DNA of 36,251 nt from contig JAAXJX010000045.1 in assembly GCA_012269595.1 (NCBI GenBank), positions 1 through 36,251 of the forward strand. The letters run 5' to 3'. Of this stretch, positions 1 to 9,114 are shown piece by piece. The DNA comes from Planctomycetia bacterium. GTDB lineage: Bacteria; Planctomycetota; UBA8108; UBA1146. The translations under genes and the position numbers were made by a program. Numbering within the stretch: the first letter of the stretch is position 1; each line of letters begins with the position of its first letter. Under the pieces are notes generated by a model, which was given only the letters and a program-made list of their open reading frames with translations, was not told where the DNA came from and did no database searches.

Positions 1-54
1 CTTGTTGGCCTTGTTGGCCTTGTTGGCCTTGTTGGCCTTGTTGGCCTTGTTGGC
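1..54 (-). repeat. 9-bp tandem repeat, six perfect copies, cut by edge
   Basis: The plus strand reads CTTGTTGGC six times without a mismatch and is truncated by the window edge, so the true copy number is unknown. On the coding (minus) strand each unit encodes Gly-Gln-Gln in the frame of the surrounding coiled-coil gene. The unit is a multiple of three, so slippage would change tract length without breaking the frame. The array is preceded by a non-repetitive Gln/Gly/Glu-rich stretch. Confidence 0.95.
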
Positions 55-1291
55 CGCCTTGTTCTCCCTGATTTTCTCGAGCACGACTCAGTTCCTCTGA
101 AGCCTGCTCAAGATTTTGACGAGCCCCCTGTGCAAGGGAACGGGCCGCTTCTGACAACTCTCCTTTGGATCGCTCAAGCCAGTCTTCCAACTTGCCGGTC
201 CATTCGCCCAAAGAGGATTCAATCTCTGCAGATCGTTCTCCATCCTGGTCGAGAGCTTGCTCGATCGCTTCCCTGGCTCTTTGAAGAGCAGCCTGTTGCC
301 CCCCGCGAGGCACCCCGGCACTCCCCTGTTGCTGCATTTGCCCGGCAGCCTGCTCAGCCTCTTCAGCAGCTTCCTGAAGAGCGGCTCTCGCCTCCTCAAG
401 ATCTTGCAGAATTTGCTCGGCTCCCTCGTCCCCGGCCTCGGCATCCGCCTGGGCTTCTCGACGAAGCGCAGCGATTCTCTCTGAGACCGAACGGGTTTCA
501 CTTGCCTGTTGACGAGCCTCCCTGGCCTGAGCTGAATTGGAAGATTGCTCACCTCCTGCGATCTCGTCCATCTGCTCGGAAAGTGCTTCCTCCAGTCCCG
601 AGATTTGCCTGGAAATGGCCGAGAGTCCCTGAAGGCGTCGTGCCTCGCGAGCCATACGATCCGCAAGATTCCGGACTCCTTCAGAAATTTCAGCAGCCTG
701 CGTGGAAAGAGGGCTTCCCTGTTGGGGTTCGGGTTCTCTCTGAGACAACTGTTGCTGTTCAGAAATCAGATCACCCAAGTCGTCCTGCATCCTCTGCAGA
801 TCCTCGGCGTCCTGTGCCGCCTCCTCAGAGCGACGGGTCTTTTCCAGCAAAGACCTTTGACTGTCAGAAAGTTGGCGAACTGCTTCGAGACGCTGACTCA
901 CCTTGTCCAGATCGGAGTCCAACTGCTGCGGATCGATATTTCTCGATTCAAGAATCGAGAGAACCAATTCCAGATTGGAGCGGACCTTGCGTATCGTCTC
1001 CAGTGCCTTGACGTAATCATCACCTGTCAGTGCTTCTGTGACCGCACGCATGTCATCCTCGATCAGATCCTGAATGATCTTCTGTCGCGCCGATCTCAGC
1101 TTCTCCGAGTCTTCAGGAATTTCCGCATCGAGCCTCTCAGCGAGAGACTCCATCTGGACCTGTAGCGACCGAAGGTATTCACGGGCTTCTTCCTGCAATC
1201 GTGCGAGACGATCAGCAGTCTGTGCCTCTGCCACCAACGACAAAACCATCAATGGCAATAGGATGAGAGCCCGCTTGATCCACAAAGGCAT
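1..1291 (-). CDS. Secreted coiled-coil protein, 3' end beyond left edge
   Basis: This is the last visible gene of the leftward operon; its C-terminus lies outside the window and 430 complete codons are visible. The ATG at 1291 overlaps the stop of the upstream gene (TGATG). Residues 1-23 look like a signal peptide (MPLWIKRALI followed by a hydrophobic run to AEA, with cleavage likely before QT). The rest is almost entirely charged, helical and rich in Glu, Gln, Arg, Ala and Leu, with heptad-like spacing that predicts long coiled coils. It contains no Cys-rich or enzymatic motif. From about codon 407 the sequence becomes Gly/Gln-rich and enters a (Gly-Gln-Gln)n tract that continues past the edge. 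I do not recognise a named family. Its position directly after a DUF4175-like membrane protein suggests a periplasmic partner of that protein, which is inference. The long open frames on the opposite strand are read as shadows of this biased composition. Confidence 0.8.
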   Translation of the reverse strand, partial: MPLWIKRALILLPLMVLSLVAEAQTADRLARLQEEAREYLRSLQVQMESLAERLDAEIPEDSEKLRSARQKIIQDLIEDDMRAVTEALTGDDYVKALETIRKVRSNLELVLSILESRNIDPQQLDSDLDKVSQRLEAVRQLSDSQRSLLEKTRRSEEAAQDAEDLQRMQDDLGDLISEQQQLSQREPEPQQGSPLSTQAAEISEGVRNLADRMAREARRLQGLSAISRQISGLEEALSEQMDEIAGGEQSSNSAQAREARQQASETRSVSERIAALRREAQADAEAGDEGAEQILQDLEEARAALQEAAEEAEQAAGQMQQQGSAGVPRGGQQAALQRAREAIEQALDQDGERSAEIESSLGEWTGKLEDWLERSKGELSEAARSLAQGARQNLEQASEELSRARENQGEQGGQQGQQGQQGQQGQQGQQ

Positions 1292-3483
1292 CAGTTGCCT
1301 CCTTCTGATTCGGATTCGCCTCCAAGGATTTGCCGAACCCGCTCTTCCACCCGCTCTTCCAGATCTTTTTCTGTACGAATCAACTCTTCGATCTTTCGAA
1401 TCATGGTCCGCATGTCACCCCACTCCTGGAGATCGTTGACGACCGCACCCAGTTGGCTCTCGACCTGTCGGACTTCGAAGATGGCTTCCTCTGCGTCTTC
1501 GACCCCGGTCTCACCATTGGCAGTTTTTCGGGCCAGATTATCGAGTCGTTTGCGGACAGGAGACATCGTCTCACTGGAGAGACGGTCGAGGTTTTCAGCA
1601 AGATTCTGAATCCAGTCCAACTCTTCCGCATCGCTCATACGATTACGGAGCAGGCGATTCGAGATAGTCTCCAGTCTTTCGGCGGCATCCTCGATTCGCG
1701 TGGAAACCCTGTCCTGACCCGTCCGGGCCTGACGGGCGATGGGCGCCTGATCACTGGGGTCTTTCCCCATCGTCAAGGCCTCTGAGAGATCTTCCAGTTC
1801 CCGGCGGACGTCGCGCTGAACCGTAAGGGTTTCTTCAAGTCTTTCCCTCAGCAGGGTCAATTCATCCTGAGTGACCCTCTCCAGTTCATCCTGACTGAGA
1901 ACACTGAGAATCCAGGTTCGGCTCACACCAATTTGATCGATGGCGTCGAGTGCTTCAGCTCTGTACTTCCACCTCTCACCAGGTTTGAGATCCCAACTGT
2001 CAAGATCGATGGTCAATGTCTCAGTGCTGACTTTTCCGTTCTCTGGATCCACCATCAGATTGGCCAGTGGAATAATTCGACTCTCTCCTGAGCCCTCTTC
2101 CTCAAGTTCGGGCTCAAAGATCAGTGTTCCCGATTGGACGGCATAGTCATCCCGCAACAACACTGAGAACTCGACCATTGCCCGGGGAGTGACCTCTATA
2201 TTCTGACCGGGGACCTCCACCAGGACCTCCGGTGCACGGTCGGGTATCACGGCGATTCGCCAGGTGATCGGATTTTCATTGGTGAAATTTTCGAGGCTAG
2301 CCAACTCAAACCACCAACGGGAATCCACCTCGGCAGGGAAGCGGCCCTCAAGAATGTTTCCGTCCTGAATCGTCAAAGTTTCCCGAATCAGTTCTTCGCT
2401 GTCACCACTCGGCCTTGATTCAATCCTGCTCGCACTGGACAAGGGCAAGCTGACTCTGGCCTTGAAGCGAACCATCGTTCCAATGGGAGCCTTGACATGT
2501 CCGCTGCGAACAGCCGGATTGGCCGAATCGGACAAAAGCCCTGTGTACTCGGGGTATTCGTAGAAGAGTTCGATTTCTTCCACTCTTGGGCGTGATCGGA
2601 CCTGAACGGCATACCATTCACTCGTGTAGTCACCACAGAGAACCCGGAAATTCAGATCCCTCTGCAAATTTTGAAACACGTGGCGGAATCCGCCTTCACC
2701 CTTACGATCGAGGGCGATTTCCTCTTCTATTGCCCGACGCTCTTCCGTCGCAGGGAAACTGACTTGCAGATATCCCCTGGCGTTCCCTCCACGGTCCTTG
2801 CGAATATCCACAACGAGGGTGGACCCCTTTGCCAAAGTCATCGTCTGGGCTTCGGGTTGCAAGATCACCAACGAATAGGCTTGCGGCCAGGGAGTGCTTT
2901 CGAAGTAGACATTTCTGGCAACAAAACTGCGGACAAGATCAGGGCGATACTCCACAGCCAACACAGCAGGAATCACCAGAAGAAGCAGCAGGAAAAAAGT
3001 TTTTCGGGCACGACTCCATGACAGGAATCGTCCCGGGCTGAGATCAGCAACCTTCTCTTCTGCAAGCTCCACCGTGCGTCGAATCAAATCAGCATTGTAG
3101 TATTTGCGACGGGGATTATTCGGATCCGTCAGCTGGATCGCCGTAATCAGTGAGTCTTCCAACTCGCGACTGGATTGCTCCACCATTGCCGCCAACTCGG
3201 ACTCCTTCGCAGGAACCCTGACTGCCAAAAAGATGGCTCGAAAGGCGAGCAACAGGAAGACCGTCCAAAACAGTCCCTGAGCCACACGCAAGGGTGTTGG
3301 CAGAACAGCGATCCAGTCGAGAAGAAATGAAAGCCAAACCGCTGCGGATGCGATGGCCAGCCAGCGCAACAGACCTGTGACCACACGCATGAGGCGTCGC
3401 CTCGCCCTTAATTGGCGAATGCGCCTCAAGGCCAACCGGGGCCGTTCAATCATCGAATCTTCCAGACCGTCAGCCACGATCAC
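1291..3483 (-). CDS. DUF4175-like membrane protein with C-terminal coiled coil
   Basis: This 730-residue protein has a basic N-terminus, two membrane segments at about 38-60 and 68-88, and a third at about 163-178. A long extracytoplasmic beta-rich region follows, and from about residue 545 there is a strongly helical, charged region likely to form coiled coil. The three-helix N-terminus followed by a large periplasmic part and helical tail resembles DUF4175-type proteins, which have no established biochemical function; the family assignment is from general architecture only. The start is a GTG at 3483 that overlaps the upstream stop (GTGA). An internal ATG at residue 11 (MIERPRL) is a plausible alternative. 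The 3' end touches the coiled-coil gene (TGATG), so the two are probably translationally coupled and may form one complex. Confidence 0.8.
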   Translation of the reverse strand: MIVADGLEDSMIERPRLALRRIRQLRARRRLMRVVTGLLRWLAIASAAVWLSFLLDWIAVLPTPLRVAQGLFWTVFLLLAFRAIFLAVRVPAKESELAAMVEQSSRELEDSLITAIQLTDPNNPRRKYYNADLIRRTVELAEEKVADLSPGRFLSWSRARKTFFLLLLLVIPAVLAVEYRPDLVRSFVARNVYFESTPWPQAYSLVILQPEAQTMTLAKGSTLVVDIRKDRGGNARGYLQVSFPATEERRAIEEEIALDRKGEGGFRHVFQNLQRDLNFRVLCGDYTSEWYAVQVRSRPRVEEIELFYEYPEYTGLLSDSANPAVRSGHVKAPIGTMVRFKARVSLPLSSASRIESRPSGDSEELIRETLTIQDGNILEGRFPAEVDSRWWFELASLENFTNENPITWRIAVIPDRAPEVLVEVPGQNIEVTPRAMVEFSVLLRDDYAVQSGTLIFEPELEEEGSGESRIIPLANLMVDPENGKVSTETLTIDLDSWDLKPGERWKYRAEALDAIDQIGVSRTWILSVLSQDELERVTQDELTLLRERLEETLTVQRDVRRELEDLSEALTMGKDPSDQAPIARQARTGQDRVSTRIEDAAERLETISNRLLRNRMSDAEELDWIQNLAENLDRLSSETMSPVRKRLDNLARKTANGETGVEDAEEAIFEVRQVESQLGAVVNDLQEWGDMRTMIRKIEELIRTEKDLEERVEERVRQILGGESESEGGN

Positions 3484-4568
3484 CTCTCAAAGATGGGAAG
3501 GTATTGATAAGGCACTTCCAGAATGATGCATGCCATCGCAGTGGCATAGTTTGCTCCGACCAGATCCTGCCAGGATCCGTCAGAATTTTGCAAAGAGAGA
3601 ACATCGCGCCAAGTATCACTGTGCCAGCGGGTCCAGAAAGATCCTCCACGCTGGAATGCCGCGAGGGTTCCGTAGTACATGCCGTAGTAGTAATCAAAAG
3701 TATTCAGGGCATCATACCTGCGGGGTCTGTGTCGACTGAGGTATTTGAGCCCCTCATCGATAAACCGGTCCTCATAAATACCTGCCCCATAAAGTGCAGT
3801 GATTCCTGCGGCCGTCAGTGGAAAGGTCGTTCTCGATCTCTGGACCCTGCCACTGGGGCCGACTTCATGTTGGTACATGAAACCGCCGCTGTCACGGTTG
3901 GCAGAATTTCTCACGTAGGTGATCGCACGATCGATGGAAGCCTTGGGAACGTTGATCCCTGCATTTCTTGCAGCACGCAACGCCATGACCTGACAAACCG
4001 TGATACTCATGTCTGCATCATCGGCACCCGGCTGATAGCGCCAGCCTCCTGTTTCATTCTGAGCCTGGACGATCATTCCCACCGACAGCTTGAGCTTCTC
4101 CTTGACCCTCTCCATACCGGTCATTCCATAGACCTCGGCAAGGAAGAGAGTTGCAAATGCATGGCTGTACATTCGGGACTCGTCACAGGTAATAAATCCA
4201 TTGGTCTGGACATTCTTCAGAATGAAGTCGAGTCCCTTTTCCACCTGCTCGCCGTACTTGCCTCTTCCCGGCAAACTCCCCTCAGCGAGAAATGCAATAC
4301 AGGCCAGAGCCGTAACACCCACATGCTTGCCCATACGGCCACGGTATTCGTAATGAACCTTGCGCCCGATTTTGTCGGTCCATGAGCCATCGGTGTTCTG
4401 GGTTCTCTTCAGGTACTGAAGTCCCCTCTCAACAGCAAGCCTCGATTTTTCCTGCAACTCGAGATCGATGACTCGCTCTGGTCCTTCATCGATGACCTGT
4501 GAGCTGGCTAGACCCGGTATCAGGATTGTCAGGATCGAAAGAAGCAGGATCATGATTCTGGTATTCAT
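3480..4568 (-). CDS. Secreted prenyltransferase/squalene-cyclase-like repeat protein
   Basis: This 362-residue protein has a clear signal peptide (residues 1-23, ending LASSQ). The mature part carries repeats of the terpene cyclase/prenyltransferase alpha/alpha-toroid type: QNTDGSW near residue 57, QNETGGWRYQPG near 163 and LQNSDGSWQD near 328, spaced by paired helices. The length suits one toroid domain. I see no DxDD motif of squalene-hopene cyclases, so terpene cyclisation is not supported and a structural or binding role is as likely. Proteins of this kind are frequent in planctomycete genomes. The ATG at 4568 overlaps the stop of the upstream propeller gene (TAATG), and its own stop overlaps the GTG of the DUF4175-like gene, placing it firmly in the MoxR operon. 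The true function is unknown. Confidence 0.8.
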   Translation of the reverse strand: MNTRIMILLLSILTILIPGLASSQVIDEGPERVIDLELQEKSRLAVERGLQYLKRTQNTDGSWTDKIGRKVHYEYRGRMGKHVGVTALACIAFLAEGSLPGRGKYGEQVEKGLDFILKNVQTNGFITCDESRMYSHAFATLFLAEVYGMTGMERVKEKLKLSVGMIVQAQNETGGWRYQPGADDADMSITVCQVMALRAARNAGINVPKASIDRAITYVRNSANRDSGGFMYQHEVGPSGRVQRSRTTFPLTAAGITALYGAGIYEDRFIDEGLKYLSRHRPRRYDALNTFDYYYGMYYGTLAAFQRGGSFWTRWHSDTWRDVLSLQNSDGSWQDLVGANYATAMACIILEVPYQYLPIFER

Positions 4569-6664
4569 TACTCTTCCTTTGACTTGTCTACACCACGAAT
4601 ACAGGTGGAACGCTCGACTTGGGTGATGAGAATCCGATCACCACAAACATCCACACGCCCTCCCGATTCGGTATCACCAACGTTCAGGGGGTCACCCCAG
4701 CCATTGCGGTCCCTTCGCACTCTGCGAGTTGAGGCGACCGGTTTTGCCTGGCGGCCCTGTCTGAACTGCTGCTGATAGAGAACCCCGTCATCGTCATTCA
4801 GATACAGTATTCCATCATTTACCAATGCCGGTCTTGAAGCAGACGGGTTGCGAACGATGTTCTGCCGCCAGAGTTCCTCACGCCCCGGATCATTGACCAG
4901 GATGGTGGTCAGCAAATCACCGGCGAGGACCAGGCGATTGCCGGTGATTCCCAGCATGTGCGGGCCCAATGCGCCCTCGGCATTGGATATCTTCGTCAAC
5001 AGCCCACCGTCTTTGGCTGAAAGACAGTAGAGATCTGAAGAGTCCAGCGGGGTGACAAAGAGTCTCCCCTCATGAAGAATCATTGGATTGGGCTTCCACA
5101 CTTGCGAACGGTAACGATTGTTGTACCGGCGATTTCTTTTCCTCGGAGCGATCTGTTCGTACTCAGAAACCCAAAGCACCTTGCCATCCCAGATCCGAAC
5201 GGCGGCGATGGCACCCAGATTGCTGCAACAATAGATCACATCTCCATCGAGCACCAACGATCCAAGGATCGGCTCTCGTGAAGGTTCACCGAACATCGTC
5301 AGGTCTACCTGATTGCCTACAACAGGCTGAACCCAGACCGGTTCACCTGTTTCAGCATCAAGACACCAGAGGCTGACGTCGATATAACCGCTTTTTCTCC
5401 AACCGAGGGCGTAGACGCGACCATCCCTTAGAACCGGTCGAGTGTTGAAACTGGTGGTCCTCAGCTGCTCATCAGTCACACTGCGATGAGCGCTGTCCCA
5501 CAGCAATCTTCCGTTATCGATCTCTGTGTTCCAGCACTTGATACCCCGCCAGGGAAGAGCCACCTGAATGTCGTAACCCAGATAGTTTTCACGGCGGCTC
5601 GCCCGAGCAACGTATGAAGCCAAGGCGTAGGAGTCCTGTTCCACGGCCCAGAGTCGGATTTGTGGATCTGACTCCTCAAAAGTCGCATCACCCGGGCGAA
5701 GGTTGTAATCGGAAATGAGCTTTCCGGTTTTCAGATCGTAACGCAAAAGCTTGGCAGAGGTCGCCACGGCAAGAGTGTCTTCAGAAAACGCAGGGGAAAG
5801 AATGGAATTGGGACTCCCCAGCATATAACTCATTCTCGATCGGGACTCTGAGTAAACATGACGTGAGTAGGCACTCGTCTTCCAGGCGATGCGACCCTCC
5901 TCAAAGGGCAACGGCACTGCCTCAATCTCACTTCTGGCCTGACCTGCCGTCGAGCCTGGAAGGGATACGTCATCGTCCAGATACTTGACCAGAGAATCGG
6001 CAAGAGAACTCTGACCGGAACGGATCGCTGCCAGAGCCATCCAGCGGTTGAGAGACGCCCTCAGCTCATTGGACACCTCTCCCAACTCAGGATCGCCAGC
6101 AAGATCCCAGGCTTTCAGAGCGGCTGCGGATTCATCATTCTCGAAAAATAATTCGCCTGAGCGAATCAGGGTCTCGCGACAAAAATCCATCACCGGGTAA
6201 AGCCTCGCCACCTTGAACAACATTCGTGGGTCGCGATCTTTCAAAGCGCGGTCAAGAATCGACAGTGCCCGTGTCTGAAATTCTGCGATATATATTTTTT
6301 GGTGGTCCTCGGAGAGAGCGCGGATGTAATCTCCGATTCTGTCGGAGATGGGAATCGTCTGCAGCCATGAGTCACTGCGGTAGGACTCCATCAGGGGATT
6401 GAGCCCCCAGATCTCTTCATTCAGCCCCTGAAGACGACGCAATCCCTCGACCACATCACCATCGTCGATTCTCTGGATGGCTTCGCGAAATTGCTGCGAG
6501 TGGGCATCCGCTCCCACGAGGAGAGGTATCAGGGCACGACCCACATCCGCATCGGCCTTTTGCACAGGCATCAGCAAACCCAGCAACGACAGACCCAAAG
6601 CCACCCGGAATCGGGTCGCCCTGGAGACATTGAGAGAGTCGTTCATAGGTGTGCAGGGCCTCAT
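4568..6664 (-). CDS. Secreted PQQ-type beta-propeller protein
   Basis: With the start used here the protein is 698 residues. A hydrophobic segment after MNDSLNVSRATRF, ending near ADADVG, looks like a signal peptide. The next 200 or so residues are helical and repeat-like. The C-terminal two thirds contain PQQ/quinoprotein-like blades of the form LxxxDxxTGxxxW, for example RYDLKTGKL, WCLDAETGEPVW, VRIWDGKVLW and YCLSAKDGGLL. No catalytic PQQ-dehydrogenase residues are evident, so this is better seen as a BamB-like scaffold or sensor propeller. The ATG at 6664 makes an ATGA overlap with the upstream gene. The ATG at 6646 (MNDSLN) gives a tidier signal peptide and is a real alternative. A longer frame back to 6733 would overlap the upstream gene by 73 bases and is less likely. 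Confidence 0.8.
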   Translation of the reverse strand: MRPCTPMNDSLNVSRATRFRVALGLSLLGLLMPVQKADADVGRALIPLLVGADAHSQQFREAIQRIDDGDVVEGLRRLQGLNEEIWGLNPLMESYRSDSWLQTIPISDRIGDYIRALSEDHQKIYIAEFQTRALSILDRALKDRDPRMLFKVARLYPVMDFCRETLIRSGELFFENDESAAALKAWDLAGDPELGEVSNELRASLNRWMALAAIRSGQSSLADSLVKYLDDDVSLPGSTAGQARSEIEAVPLPFEEGRIAWKTSAYSRHVYSESRSRMSYMLGSPNSILSPAFSEDTLAVATSAKLLRYDLKTGKLISDYNLRPGDATFEESDPQIRLWAVEQDSYALASYVARASRRENYLGYDIQVALPWRGIKCWNTEIDNGRLLWDSAHRSVTDEQLRTTSFNTRPVLRDGRVYALGWRKSGYIDVSLWCLDAETGEPVWVQPVVGNQVDLTMFGEPSREPILGSLVLDGDVIYCCSNLGAIAAVRIWDGKVLWVSEYEQIAPRKRNRRYNNRYRSQVWKPNPMILHEGRLFVTPLDSSDLYCLSAKDGGLLTKISNAEGALGPHMLGITGNRLVLAGDLLTTILVNDPGREELWRQNIVRNPSASRPALVNDGILYLNDDDGVLYQQQFRQGRQAKPVASTRRVRRDRNGWGDPLNVGDTESGGRVDVCGDRILITQVERSTCIRGVDKSKEE

Positions 6665-9114
6665 GGCAATCGGAAGACCTTTCTGAGTATCCATTCTACT
6701 GTCAAAACAAGAACAAACAGGAGGAGCACCCATCTTGTGTCCCAGAGTGGTTCCCGATCGGCGGAAATGGGTACCTCACGCTCCAGAACCTCAATCTTGT
6801 CGACCAGTTCCCCGGCCAGTCTGGCAGGGTGATAGGTTCCTCCAGAGGACGCAGCAACCTGTTTGAGGCGGACCTCATCCATACGGGGGTCCGCATATTC
6901 CAATTGCGGCACCACTACCCGGTAATTGGCACTGGCGACCTCTTTCTCACGATCAAAAAGAGAAATCCTGTGTTCGCCCAGATCTCTGGCCTCGACGGTC
7001 ACACCATAATACTCCGGACGGGCAGGGTTTCGCAGTGCCGAAATTTTCAGAGGCACCTCTCCTGGAGGATCAACCCGCTCCAGTTCCAATGAAACTTCTT
7101 CGTCAGAGGTCGGCTTGAAATCTGGGCCCAGCAGCCGTGCCAGAATATTGATCTCTCCACCCAGAATCGCTTCTCGGGGGTCGACACTGACGGAGAAACG
7201 TTTCGAAGGGCCCAACAATCTCGAGGCACCGACAAATCGGATCACTTGCCCCCAGAATCGATAGAACCACTTGTTGCCGACGAGCCTTCTCAATCTCCAT
7301 GTATCATCGGTCAGGGAAATGAAGGACCGCCCCCGCCCCTGGTACTGGAAGGCGAAAATGGGTCTCGGGCCGTAGGTGAAGTGCTCATCGGTTTCGTGGA
7401 CCGCGAGCGCCACCGCACCCTTCTTCAATTTCTTGACCTTCTGATACCAGAAAAATCCGGGCATCGTCCTGTCACTACGTCCCTGCCACTGCCAGAGTTC
7501 CTTGTTTCTCTCCGAGTCGCCGGTGAGCTGCATCACCGGGTGGTCCAGCCCTTCCGGTGTCAATTGCACATGGAAAGACTCCGTAATATCCCGGGAAGTT
7601 CCTCCCCTGCTGTCCGCCTCTTCCAGTTCTACAGGCAGAAGTCTCTCGAGAGGTGAACCGAGGAATCGACGTGGCATGAACCACTGCCCGGAAAGGAAAA
7701 CGATGCCGCCACCCTGATCCTCGACAAACTCATTGAGCCAATCGAGTTGCTTCGTCGTCAGTGCATCAGGGCGAATGTCACCCAAGATCACCACGTCATA
7801 ATTAAACAACTCTTCCCGTGTCCGTGGGAAAGAACGCAGTGGCTTGAGACCCGGAGAGGACTCCTGGGGAAACTCGGGGTCCGCTTCCAAAAGCAGACAA
7901 TGGGCTTCCATCGTTGGATCCCGAATCAGCGAGTTTTTCAGATAGCGGTAATCGTACCGGGGTGGCCCCTCGACATAGAGAACCTTGATCTTCTGAGCGA
8001 CGACGGTGACCGGCTTTTCGAGAGCATTGTTTTCGCTGAACAACTCGCCGTTCTGATAAGGCAACTCGATTTTGCACAAATACTGCCCTGGGGATCGGGG
8101 CGTGAACTCAAGACGATGCGGAACCACTTCCCCATCCTTGCCGATCGTGACGTAGTAGTCGACACGCTGTTCGGTGCCGCCATCCTCGCGAATCAATCGC
8201 AGTTCTGCACGGATCTCTTCACCCTCGAAGCCCTCAGCCGCGACGCGGAAATCGACAGGAACCATGTCCCCCTCAAGCACCACGTCTGCGAGATCCAGAT
8301 CCACCATGCGAATATCTCTCGGTTCGGCAGGGTTTCCCACACCGATCACATGAACCGGGATTTCCCTCAGACCGAGACGGCGGGAAACTTCCAGAGAAGT
8401 GGAAACACCGCCACTTTCCTGTCCATCACTCAACAACACGAGAGCAGCAACATTCTTGCTCCGAGAACTGTCGAGAGCATCCGACATCGCATCTCCAAGG
8501 CGACTGACCCGCCCTTTCAACTCGATCTCGGGAAGAGAAGAATCTGTTCCAGCGGTCGTCGGCACGACAGCGTCATCGGAGGTCACTCTCGGCAAATCGG
8601 CGATGGATCTGACACCGTCTGATCCCGCAAGGATTTTGACGTCCGCCTTTTCCCTCAGTCGATCAACCAGTTGGGCAGTGCCTCCTTCGAGAATGCCCTG
8701 GGCGATCTCGATGCGACTCGGTTCCGCACCTGGTCCGAAGCCGGCAACAGATAGAGTGCCGGAAGTGATGGCCGGATCTTCGAAACGATCCTCAATTCCC
8801 ATGGAGAAGGAATCATCGACCACCACCAAAACGGTGGAGTTTTCAGTCTGAACCCGCTCTTTGGTCAAAGTGGGTTTGAAAAGGATCAATACCAGGGCCA
8901 TGAGAACGAGAAAACGCATCGAGCCCATGAGAATCCGCGGGCCCAAACCCATTCGTCCCTGATCTCCACGGTAGCACCAGGCTGCAGCCAACAGGAGCAG
9001 TGGAATGATAACCACCACCGTGACCCACGTTTCGGGAGCATCGAGCCACTCGATCCGGGTTTCAGTTCTTGTTTCTGCAAAGGAGAGAAAGCTCTTCCAA
9101 AGGGGAGGGTTCAT
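6661..9114 (-). CDS. Membrane VWA protein with glutamine-amidotransferase-like domain
   Basis: This 817-residue protein has two N-terminal membrane segments (about 31-47 and 62-79). They are followed by a von Willebrand factor A-like domain with an intact DxSxS metal-site motif (D100, S102, S104) and a later LLSDGQE strand (about 227-233). After an immunoglobulin-like linker, residues from about 376 (KVLYVEGPPRYDYR) to about 500 match the class I glutamine-amidotransferase-like fold, with DVVILGD and GGGIVFLSG. I do not see a convincing catalytic Cys-His-Glu triad, so this domain is probably non-enzymatic. A C-terminal membrane helix (WVLLLFVLVLTVEWIL) closes the protein. This architecture recurs next to MoxR/DUF58/BatA-like genes in planctomycetes. 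It overlaps both neighbours by ATGA. Confidence 0.85.
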   Translation of the reverse strand: MNPPLWKSFLSFAETRTETRIEWLDAPETWVTVVVIIPLLLLAAAWCYRGDQGRMGLGPRILMGSMRFLVLMALVLILFKPTLTKERVQTENSTVLVVVDDSFSMGIEDRFEDPAITSGTLSVAGFGPGAEPSRIEIAQGILEGGTAQLVDRLREKADVKILAGSDGVRSIADLPRVTSDDAVVPTTAGTDSSLPEIELKGRVSRLGDAMSDALDSSRSKNVAALVLLSDGQESGGVSTSLEVSRRLGLREIPVHVIGVGNPAEPRDIRMVDLDLADVVLEGDMVPVDFRVAAEGFEGEEIRAELRLIREDGGTEQRVDYYVTIGKDGEVVPHRLEFTPRSPGQYLCKIELPYQNGELFSENNALEKPVTVVAQKIKVLYVEGPPRYDYRYLKNSLIRDPTMEAHCLLLEADPEFPQESSPGLKPLRSFPRTREELFNYDVVILGDIRPDALTTKQLDWLNEFVEDQGGGIVFLSGQWFMPRRFLGSPLERLLPVELEEADSRGGTSRDITESFHVQLTPEGLDHPVMQLTGDSERNKELWQWQGRSDRTMPGFFWYQKVKKLKKGAVALAVHETDEHFTYGPRPIFAFQYQGRGRSFISLTDDTWRLRRLVGNKWFYRFWGQVIRFVGASRLLGPSKRFSVSVDPREAILGGEINILARLLGPDFKPTSDEEVSLELERVDPPGEVPLKISALRNPARPEYYGVTVEARDLGEHRISLFDREKEVASANYRVVVPQLEYADPRMDEVRLKQVAASSGGTYHPARLAGELVDKIEVLEREVPISADREPLWDTRWVLLLFVLVLTVEWILRKVFRLP

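Noticed and set aside
130-1165. Long plus-strand frames of 293 and 206 codons opposite the coiled-coil gene
   Set aside because: They run antisense to a signal-peptide-bearing, overlapping operon gene, and their proteins are Arg/Pro/Ser-rich with no domain or ribosome binding site.
3480-4568. Active squalene-hopene cyclase
   Set aside because: The protein is secreted, about half the usual length, and no DxDD catalytic motif is visible.
4568-6733. Longer start of the propeller gene at 6733
   Set aside because: It would overlap the upstream gene by 73 bases and put 23 extra residues ahead of the signal peptide.
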